Positions 58,256 to 64,000 of a stretch of 64,000 nucleotides of DNA are shown here, one piece after another. Source of the stretch: Teredinibacter turnerae T7901 (GTDB lineage: Bacteria > Pseudomonadota > Gammaproteobacteria > Pseudomonadales > Cellvibrionaceae); the NCBI RefSeq assembly GCF_000023025.1, contig NC_012997.1, forward strand, positions 418,764 through 482,763, in the 5' to 3' direction. The notes below the pieces were generated by a model. The model saw only the letters and a program-made list of their open reading frames with translations, was not told the DNA's origin and made no database searches. The first letter of the stretch is position 1. The number at the start of each line of letters is the position of its first letter. The position numbers were made by a program, and so were the translations under genes.

Positions 58256-59047
58256 TTAAAGAAAATACACCACAATATCGACAGCAATTAACACGATAAT
58301 TATCCACTCCAGAAATGCCGAGTGTTTGTGGTGTTGCTCGGCAGCCAGCATATCGAGCAATTCGTGAATGGTGCCGAGCTTCTTGTTCATAATTTCGATG
58401 CGCGGTGCCAGATCTAAATATTTCGCCAAACGCAAATAGCCCGCTTCCAGTTCCGGGTAGTCCCAGAAAAATTCTGGTGTATCCAGCAAGTTAAAATGCA
58501 GGGTAATGTCACTGCTTGTATCGAATAAAACACCGCGCAGTTTCGCCAGTTCGCGGCGGCTTAACGGCACCTTGCCGGTGGCGGCAAGTTGCTTGGAAAT
58601 ATGAGCGTTGCGCTGAATAACCTGCTGTGCGGCATCTTCAAAAAATCCGAGTTTGGCCGACTGCGCAAAAGCGTGGCTCAATCCCAGGCGGGTGAGCTGT
58701 TCCTGATCCGGAATACTTAACATATCGTGCTGCACACTGAACGGCTGGCCGGAATCAACGGTGTAGGAGTAATGTTCGGTGAGCGAATTCGCCGACGGAT
58801 CTTCAATAATGTCTTCGAGATCGTTGACCAGTTGCTGGCGCAAATCTTCCGGTAAATCCCAACCTACCAGTACCCCGTAGTCGAACAACCAGGCTTCCCC
58901 GGCGACGGTTCTGATGGCGTAGGCATCGCGGTAACGCACAGCGCCGAGTTTTTCAATCAACACTTCTTCGCGCCGCTCGGTATCAATGCTGCGCCCCAGC
59001 AGGGCGATGGTAATGCGTTTAATGGCGGAACTGCTTTGTGTGCTCAT
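58256..59047 (-). CDS. RMD1 family (DUF155) protein
   Basis: 263 aa. The DUF155 core is EAWLFDYGVLVGWDLPEDLR, then LSIPDQEQLTRLGLSHAFAQ and AKLRGVLFDTSSDITLHFNL; a C-terminal membrane helix follows a short helix (FLEWIIIVLIAVDIVVYFL). Related eukaryotic RMD1/RMND1 proteins sit in organelle membranes and affect mitochondrial translation or microtubules; the bacterial role is unknown. It lies ten bases after the GNAT-C39 gene, in the same operon. Confidence 0.9.
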   Translation of the reverse strand: MSTQSSSAIKRITIALLGRSIDTERREEVLIEKLGAVRYRDAYAIRTVAGEAWLFDYGVLVGWDLPEDLRQQLVNDLEDIIEDPSANSLTEHYSYTVDSGQPFSVQHDMLSIPDQEQLTRLGLSHAFAQSAKLGFFEDAAQQVIQRNAHISKQLAATGKVPLSRRELAKLRGVLFDTSSDITLHFNLLDTPEFFWDYPELEAGYLRLAKYLDLAPRIEIMNKKLGTIHELLDMLAAEQHHKHSAFLEWIIIVLIAVDIVVYFL

Positions 59048-59057
59048 AGCGAACCTG

Positions 59058-60167
59058 TTAATGGGTTGCCGGGCGAATAGCCACAGCGGTGCGCAGCCGA
59101 TTGCTGCCGAAGGCGGTCATGCGGGCGAAGTCTTCTCTTGCGATAGGGACGTGCTGGCAGTCAATCGCCAATTGGGTTTTGGTGTCTAAATCCGGGTCGT
59201 GCAAATAAAAACACTGGTCGTCGACACCGGTTACCACGACCCAGTGCGGCGCTTTTTTGCCATCCAGGCGATAGGTGCTGATTAACACCACGACCGCGAA
59301 GCCATTTTGCAGCCAGTCTTCCACCGTATCCTGGCTCACTTCAGCGTAGTTCACCGCGACACCTTCGGCCGCGCACTGAGTGACAAAGTGGTTGTGTACC
59401 ACCGCCATGATGGATTTTTTGTGGTCGCTGCGGACCCCGTCCAAAAACAGCGGTTGGTCGTTGTTAATCCACGCCTGCACCTCAAATTCACGGCGTCGCG
59501 CGGCCAGTGCCAGGCCAAGCGGGTGACAACCACCGTGGCCGGAGGTCATAAAAATAGTGGTCGCCTCACGCCAGATATCCAGCTCCATTGTTTGGCTGCA
59601 TTCAACACCTTTAGCAAAGCTCGCCATCGCCATCATCAGGCTGGCCGGTCCGCAACTGAATTCTGTGGTTTGCTGATACCAGGGGGTGGAATGTTGCGCG
59701 CCTTCCTGCGACAGCGTGCGGATTTGCTTTTGCATCCGCAAAGCATCGGTATGGTCGTCGTAGTAATCGCTGTACTCGCCAAAAATGCGGTAGTCCCGCG
59801 CCTGGTAAAGTGCAATTGCGCGGGTATTGTTTTTCGCCACTTCCAGGCGCATGTACAAACGCCCGCGCTCCGCGGCATTCTGTTCCAGACGGGCGAGCAG
59901 TCGCGACGCCAAACCCGCGCCACGCGCCTCGGGCGATACCGCGAGTGAATAGAGCCGCGCGAGGCGGGTGCCCTTGTGGTGCCACACCAGGCCATAAGCG
60001 AGAATGACGCCGCTGTGCTCGGCGACTAAAAGCGTACTTTGCGACGCCTGGATAAAATGGCGAAAGCTGCGTTTGCTCAGGCGATCGTTACTGAAGCAGG
60101 CCTGCTCGAGGGCGAGCAGCGCGTTTAAGTCGCCGAGCTGAGCCCGGCGAATATCGGTGGTGTCCAC
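59058..60167 (-). CDS. GNAT acetyltransferase fused to C39-like peptidase
   Basis: 369 aa. Residues 1-150 are a GNAT domain with acetyl-CoA loop VSPEARGAGLASRLL. Residues about 160-360 are a papain-like C39 fold: Gln 165/166 and Cys 172 in TPWYQQTTEFSCGPASLMM, His 308 in KKAPHWVVVTGV, Asp 324 in FYLHDPDLD, so the catalytic residues are intact. No ABC transporter is attached. It lies between RimK-like and RMD1 genes with 3 and 10-base gaps. A maturation or editing role for a RimK-made peptide or tag is inferred. Confidence 0.88.
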   Translation of the reverse strand: MDTTDIRRAQLGDLNALLALEQACFSNDRLSKRSFRHFIQASQSTLLVAEHSGVILAYGLVWHHKGTRLARLYSLAVSPEARGAGLASRLLARLEQNAAERGRLYMRLEVAKNNTRAIALYQARDYRIFGEYSDYYDDHTDALRMQKQIRTLSQEGAQHSTPWYQQTTEFSCGPASLMMAMASFAKGVECSQTMELDIWREATTIFMTSGHGGCHPLGLALAARRREFEVQAWINNDQPLFLDGVRSDHKKSIMAVVHNHFVTQCAAEGVAVNYAEVSQDTVEDWLQNGFAVVVLISTYRLDGKKAPHWVVVTGVDDQCFYLHDPDLDTKTQLAIDCQHVPIAREDFARMTAFGSNRLRTAVAIRPATH

Positions 60168-60170
60168 CCG

Positions 60171-61619
60171 TTAGCGACCTCGCAGTTCTAGGCGACGGGA
60201 AAACTCGGACATAATCTGCATGTAAAGCTCATCGCCCAGATATTTATCTTCAACGCCATGGTCCAAGCTGGGGTTGTCGTTCACTTCCAACACGTAGGCT
60301 TTGCCGTCCACTTCTTTTATGTCGATACCGTAGAGGCCCTGGCCAACCACCGCGGCAGCTTTAAGCGCAGCAGTGAGTACTTTGCGCGGCACTTCAAACG
60401 TGGCGAGCGCATCAAAGCCGCCACTGAAATGCCGCTTGTTGCCGTGGTTGTAGATCTGCCAGTGGTTGCGCGCCATATAGTAGCGACACGCATAGAGTGC
60501 GCGGCCATTGAGCACGCCGATACGCCAGTCGAATTCGGTAAACAAAAATTCCTGAGCCAACACCAGTGCCGATTCGGCTAACAATTTGCGGCAGACCTGC
60601 TCCAGTTCTTCCGGCGAACTCACTTTAAATACACCGCGCGAAAACGAGCCTTCCGGCATTTTTAACACCAGCGGAAAACCAAAGCGCGCCTGCAGGCCTT
60701 CCAGGGTTTCGCGGTTTGCATCGCTGACAAACTCGGTGCGCAGGCTGGGCACTTTTTTGTAATTGAACGCGTCGTGCAGGTACACCTTGTTACAGCAGCG
60801 CAAAATGGATTCCGGGTCGTCCATCACCACCAGACCAGACTCTTCGGCTTCGCGCGCGAGCCGGTACGTGTGGTGGTCTATCGCGGTGGTTTCGCGAATA
60901 AACAAGCCGTCGTACTGGTTCAAGCTGCCAATGTCGGCGGCGGTGACCTGCTGAATGCGAATGCCCAGTTTTTTACCGGCGCTGATAAATCGGCTTAGCG
61001 CACCTTTATCGCTAGGGGGTACGGCTTCGTTTTCGTCGACCAGCATGGCCATTTCCCAGCGATACTTTTTACTGGCGCCGCGCTTGCGCCAGCTCTGGCG
61101 CGCGTAGCTGGCAAGTACATCCTGCGCGAAGCGTTGCTCGGCTTCGCTTAAACTGGCGAGGCTCACCCGGGTGACGTGCGCTTTAAGCCCAGACGCTTCG
61201 CGGCTAAGAACCATGCGCAGCAACGGCGCTGAAAACTCTTCGAATGCGCGCTGTGCCAGTTTTTTTAAGCGGACATCGGCCACTTCACCCATACACACAA
61301 GATGTGCGCCGGTAATTTCATCCGCAGACACATCTTTGCCCAGCACCTTGTCGTTAAACCACAGGCCGCCAACGCCGCTGGCGCGTAAATTATTGATCAC
61401 TTTTACGCTTGGCAACACATCGTGCTGACGCGCTTCCGCCAGCAGCGAGCAATAGTAGCCCTGGCTCAGGTAACGACTGGTATCACACAGGTTAATGACC
61501 CGCAGGCGAGGTTCGTTGAGCTTGGGATAGTCTTTTAAGTAGGTGTCGAAGGTCACGGCATTTTCGGGCACCAGGGCGAGCGATGCGGTATCTTCAACAA
61601 CAAAAAGTGATGTGATCAT
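60171..61619 (-). CDS. RimK-like ATP-grasp ligase
   Basis: 482 aa from ATG 61619; a GTG at 61652 is the alternative. The N-terminal half is the RimK-like extension (LRVINLCDTSRYLSQGYYCS, LLAEARQHDVLPSVKVINNL). The ATP-grasp domain covers residues about 265-475: GFPLVLKMPEGSFSRGVFKV, FTEFDWRIGVLNGRALYACR, and the metal-binding YVLEVNDNPSLDHGVEDKYL. It should join an amino acid to a carboxylate via acyl phosphate. First gene of the operon with GNAT-C39 and RMD1. Confidence 0.9.
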   Translation of the reverse strand: MITSLFVVEDTASLALVPENAVTFDTYLKDYPKLNEPRLRVINLCDTSRYLSQGYYCSLLAEARQHDVLPSVKVINNLRASGVGGLWFNDKVLGKDVSADEITGAHLVCMGEVADVRLKKLAQRAFEEFSAPLLRMVLSREASGLKAHVTRVSLASLSEAEQRFAQDVLASYARQSWRKRGASKKYRWEMAMLVDENEAVPPSDKGALSRFISAGKKLGIRIQQVTAADIGSLNQYDGLFIRETTAIDHHTYRLAREAEESGLVVMDDPESILRCCNKVYLHDAFNYKKVPSLRTEFVSDANRETLEGLQARFGFPLVLKMPEGSFSRGVFKVSSPEELEQVCRKLLAESALVLAQEFLFTEFDWRIGVLNGRALYACRYYMARNHWQIYNHGNKRHFSGGFDALATFEVPRKVLTAALKAAAVVGQGLYGIDIKEVDGKAYVLEVNDNPSLDHGVEDKYLGDELYMQIMSEFSRRLELRGR

Positions 61620-61957
61620 AGGGTGTCCAGTGGCGGGAGGTGGCACATCCACCCGGGCTTGGACAAGAACAGTCGGGCGCCGGACAAACGTGGAAAATTT
61701 TCGTGCGATATACGCTTAATTCTAGTGTTAAGCAAGCGCTTTTTATTGGTGTGGCGTTATTTTTTTCGCACCGGTTTGCCAGGTAATTTACGGAATAAAC
61801 AGCCCAGAAAACATGGCAGAAAAATCTATCTGTCCGTGGTAATTTTCAGCGGGTTTGATGATGCAAGATTGTCGAACGTTCCCGTATAGTGAGTGGCATC
61901 CAACAGGACATCCAATAGGACATCCAACAGGACACCCAACAGGAAAGGAACCTCATA
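61620..61957. promoter_or_regulatory. divergent region between RimK-like and BNR genes
   Basis: 338 bases. It must hold promoters for both directions. The right end carries a 4 x 12-bp tandem repeat (61897-61944) just ahead of the BNR gene. The rest is AT-rich without a recognised site. Confidence 0.4.
61897..61944 (+). repeat. 4 x 12-bp tandem repeat with AGGA in each unit
   Basis: Units CATCCAACAGGA, CATCCAATAGGA, CATCCAACAGGA, CACCCAACAGGA follow each other without gaps and lead into AAGGAA at 61945, the ribosome site of the BNR gene (ATG 61958). Each unit ends in AGGA, so there are several ribosome-site-like sequences in a row. Confidence 0.85.
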
Positions 61958-63142
61958 ATGTCGAACCTACTTATATTAGGCACCCGCAAGGGCACGGTTA
62001 TTATCGATCGGCAAGCGCAAGGCTGGGTAGTGCGGCCGATTGAGCATGCGGGTATTCCAATTTGTTACGCTGCCCGCGACCCGCGTGACGGCACACTTTG
62101 GGCATCGCAGGATAACGGTCATTGGGGCGCAAAGCTTTCGCGCTCCAAAGACAATGGGGCCAGTTGGGAAGATCTTTCCTCCTTAAAATACCCGGAGGGA
62201 GCGCGCCACATTACACAACGGCCACCGCTGCCAGACGACAGCGAAACCGATTCGCAAGTAGAACTGGCTTATCAAGGCGCCAGCGTCTACAAAATCTGGA
62301 ACATCACCTTTGGCACCGCCGAGCAGCCGAACCGTATTTATGCGGGCACTATTCCCGGCGGTCTGTTTGTGAGCGACGACGGGGGTGACACCTGGGCGCT
62401 GAATCGTCCCTTGTGGAATCACGAGAGCCGCGGCGGTGATTTATTTGCTGGCGATGCCACCAGTCAGAACCACTGGATGGGAACGCCCGCCAGTATGGAT
62501 TACGGTATTTTTGAACCGGGCATCCATTCTATTGTGGCCGACCCGAGCGACAGTGCACATCTATACGTCGCCGTTTCGACGGCGGGGGTGCTGGAATCGC
62601 GCGACGGTGGTCAAACCTGGCAGGGGCGCAACAAAGGTATGGTGATGGATTATTTGCCCGATGGCGAAGCTGACTGGGGGCACGACCCCCATTTCGTGAC
62701 AGCGTGTAAAGGCGCACCACAATATTTGTGGCAACAAAATCATTGCGGCGTGTTTTTCAGTGACGATGGCGCAGCCAGCTGGCGAAAAGTGAGTGATACC
62801 GACAGTGGTGTCCACTTCGGGTTTCCCGTTGCAGTGGATGATACCGATGGTCGTACCGCCTGGGTGGTGCCCGCGCGCGCCGACTCTCATCGTATGGCTA
62901 TCGACGGTGGCATCTATGTTGCGCGTACCACCGACGGCGGTGAAACCTGGCAAAGCCTGCGCACCGGGCTTCCACAGCAACATGCGCACGATATAGTGTT
63001 GCGACATGCGCTGGATGTGTCTGGCGATATGCTGTGTTTTGGCAGTACTACCGGCAACGTATATTTATCGGAAAATCGGGGGGATAGCTGGGAGTGCCTT
63101 GGTCACAATTTTCCGCCGGTTTACTCCGTGCGTTTTGGGTAA
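61958..63142 (+). CDS. BNR/Asp-box beta-propeller protein (sialidase/VPS10-like)
   Basis: 394 aa, no signal peptide. Six Asp-box motifs are visible: SKDNGASWEDL, SDDGGDTWALN, SRDGGQTWQGR, SDDGAASWRKV, TTDGGETWQSL and SENRGDSWECL, as expected for a six- or seven-bladed propeller. These proteins are called exo-alpha-sialidase or glycosyl hydrolase by homology, but no sialidase arginine triad can be assigned. It is followed 20 bases later by a MoaD/ThiS-like gene, a pairing seen in other bacteria. The true substrate is unknown. Confidence 0.87.
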   Translation: MSNLLILGTRKGTVIIDRQAQGWVVRPIEHAGIPICYAARDPRDGTLWASQDNGHWGAKLSRSKDNGASWEDLSSLKYPEGARHITQRPPLPDDSETDSQVELAYQGASVYKIWNITFGTAEQPNRIYAGTIPGGLFVSDDGGDTWALNRPLWNHESRGGDLFAGDATSQNHWMGTPASMDYGIFEPGIHSIVADPSDSAHLYVAVSTAGVLESRDGGQTWQGRNKGMVMDYLPDGEADWGHDPHFVTACKGAPQYLWQQNHCGVFFSDDGAASWRKVSDTDSGVHFGFPVAVDDTDGRTAWVVPARADSHRMAIDGGIYVARTTDGGETWQSLRTGLPQQHAHDIVLRHALDVSGDMLCFGSTTGNVYLSENRGDSWECLGHNFPPVYSVRFG

Positions 63143-63162
63143 GCGCTGTGCCCAAGGTAACC

Positions 63163-63426
63163 ATGACCAGCCATTTGTATCGCTTTTTCCCTGCGTTGGA
63201 AGGGCTGGAGATTAGGGTGAGCGCAGGCTCCGTGGCTGATGCTTTAGCAGAGTTGAATCAGCTAGCGCCGAATTTCAGTGATTATATCCTCGACGACACC
63301 GGTGCCTTGCGCCGGCATGTTAATCTTTGTATCAACAACGAGCTTATTGTCGACCGCAAAAAATTGAGCGATCAGCTTGGCGACGAGGACACACTCTATA
63401 TTTTTCAGGCGCTGACCGGTGGATAA
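63163..63426 (+). CDS. MoaD/ThiS family ubiquitin-like protein
   Basis: 87 aa from ATG 63163 with AAGG seven bases upstream. It reads MTSHLYRFFPALEGLEIRVS, VADALAELNQLAPNFSDYIL, INNELIVDRKKLSDQLGDED and ends LYIFQALTGG. The C-terminal GG is the mark of sulfur-carrier proteins, which are adenylated by a ThiF/MoeB-type enzyme; none is nearby. Paired with the BNR propeller gene. Role unknown. Confidence 0.85.
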   Translation: MTSHLYRFFPALEGLEIRVSAGSVADALAELNQLAPNFSDYILDDTGALRRHVNLCINNELIVDRKKLSDQLGDEDTLYIFQALTGG

Positions 63427-63813
63427 CGTTTGTCGGTATTTAGGTTAAGGTACTAGGTTCAGCTAGCGGTAACAGGCGTTAGTAGTAACAGGCCCTAGCG
63501 AAAAGATTATTTTGTACGCTGCTGCGTGCGGGAATTCTCGTCACTATGCGACAAAATTTGTCGCCTTCTTTTCATCTGCTTTTTGTTCTACGGAACCAGC
63601 GCACATTTTATTTTCATCCGAATTTTTATTTTTTTCTCCGACGGATGGTAAATGTAAAAACTCGTAAAAAATTCAAAAAAAATCGTGAGACACTCCTCAG
63701 TATTCTAAGCCACTAAAACGGCTGGTTCGTTTTTTGCCATTGTTTATTCCCAAAATGCAGGTGAACGGTTCAATCGCCAACCTCTACTGATTAAAAAAAT
63801 TTTGGGGAATCCT
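63427..63813. other. intergenic region before the terminal lipoprotein gene
   Basis: 387 bases, mostly AT-rich. It contains a MITE remnant (63451-63498) and then a stretch with A/T runs (63590-63690) likely to hold the promoter of the next gene. No other gene recognised. Confidence 0.4.
63451..63498. mobile_element. deleted remnant of the MITE-like element
   Basis: Begins TACTAGG and ends AACAGGCCCTAG; the last 20 bases match the right end of the 288-bp element at 49028-49315 with two changes. Between the ends only about 20 bases remain, including a second copy of GTAACAGGC. Confidence 0.6.
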
Positions 63814-64000
63814 ATGGACAATTTTTTAATTCGCATGTCGACGCGCAAGCGTTCGCTGGTGCAGACATGCGTCGCTGTACCTTTATTAACGTTTTTATTG
63901 GCCAGCTGTGGCGGTGCAGGGAGCGACCTTGATTCGTCACCGAATACACCACCAGCAGTGGGCAACGGCAACAATAATGATGGAAATAATAACAACGGCG
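63814..64000 (+). CDS. lipoprotein with Asn/Gly-rich linker, partial
   Basis: Starts at ATG 63814 with GGGG a few bases upstream and runs off the window. It reads MDNFLIRMSTRKRSLVQTCV, then a hydrophobic stretch ending in the lipobox LLASCGGAGSD, then SSPNTPPAVGNGNNNDGNNN. The Asn/Gly/Pro-rich part looks like a linker ahead of an outer-membrane or surface domain. The nature of that domain is not visible. Confidence 0.75.
   Translation, partial: MDNFLIRMSTRKRSLVQTCVAVPLLTFLLASCGGAGSDLDSSPNTPPAVGNGNNNDGNNNNG

Noticed and set aside
61897-61944. Possible CRISPR-like array
   Set aside because: Units are contiguous with no spacers, so it is a simple tandem repeat.

Overview
The window looks like chromosome of a marine, plant-polysaccharide-degrading gammaproteobacterium of the Cellvibrionaceae type (Teredinibacter, Saccharophagus, Cellvibrio). 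The reasons are long poly-serine linkers in secreted proteins, CBM5 and CBM10 modules joined to GH5 and GH11 catalytic domains, and a gammaproteobacterial core gene order (TIGR02449 protein / ygfB / pepP / ubiH / ubiI). I cannot name the species from sequence alone. No rRNA, tRNA or CRISPR array was recognised.

Layout. 1-10.6 kb: a core block with a ZapB-like protein (minus), ygfB, pepP, two ubiquinone-pathway FAD hydroxylases, then a tightly overlapping pqiABC lipid-transport operon that runs on into a small secreted protein and a Sel1/TonB-C protein. 10.7-15.7 kb: a small glycan-type cluster (acetyltransferase, two methyltransferases, an alpha/alpha-barrel-like protein, a GT4 glycosyltransferase) and a membrane-anchored thioredoxin. 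15.9-19.2 kb: a tiny membrane protein and hisBHAF, closed by a terminator. 19.2-22.2 kb: PiT phosphate transporter with its DUF47 partner, and an exported methyltransferase-like protein. 22.2-28.5 kb: two large cellulases. The first is CBM5-CBM10-GH5; the second is GH11-CBM5-CBM10-GH5 and looks like a duplicate of the first with a xylanase added in front.

28.5-40.2 kb: mixed housekeeping and accessory genes. These are a hemerythrin, an SOS-controlled yebG with a clear LexA box, a thioredoxin-like protein, DUF6316, DUF3301, YceH, a methyltransferase, an MsbA-like ABC exporter, a peptidyl-prolyl isomerase plus three HupE/UreJ-like membrane proteins, a RES/Xre toxin-antitoxin pair and glutathione peroxidase. 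40.2-46 kb: a secreted CE1-like esterase with poly-Ser and a GlyGly-CTERM-like tail, a barrel-like protein, and two paralogous poly-Ser lipoproteins that share an identical 41-bp upstream element. 46.4-49.3 kb: a second PiT transporter with PPK2 (phosphate uptake and polyphosphate), then a MITE-like palindromic element.

49.3-64 kb: glutathione-dependent formaldehyde detoxification (fghA, frmA), an SLC13 permease, a BCCT transporter, a membrane-linked AraC regulator with an esterase-like protein whose nucleophile is lost, an RMD1 / GNAT-C39 / RimK operon, a six-Asp-box BNR protein paired with a MoaD/ThiS-like protein, and the start of a lipoprotein gene.

Most unusual items: a structured intergenic repeat present twice (about 2472-2660 and 58063-58238) with base changes that keep its stems; the 288-bp MITE and a remnant; the RimK/GNAT-C39/RMD1 operon; the four-module GH11/GH5 enzyme; and the twin lipoproteins with their shared upstream element.
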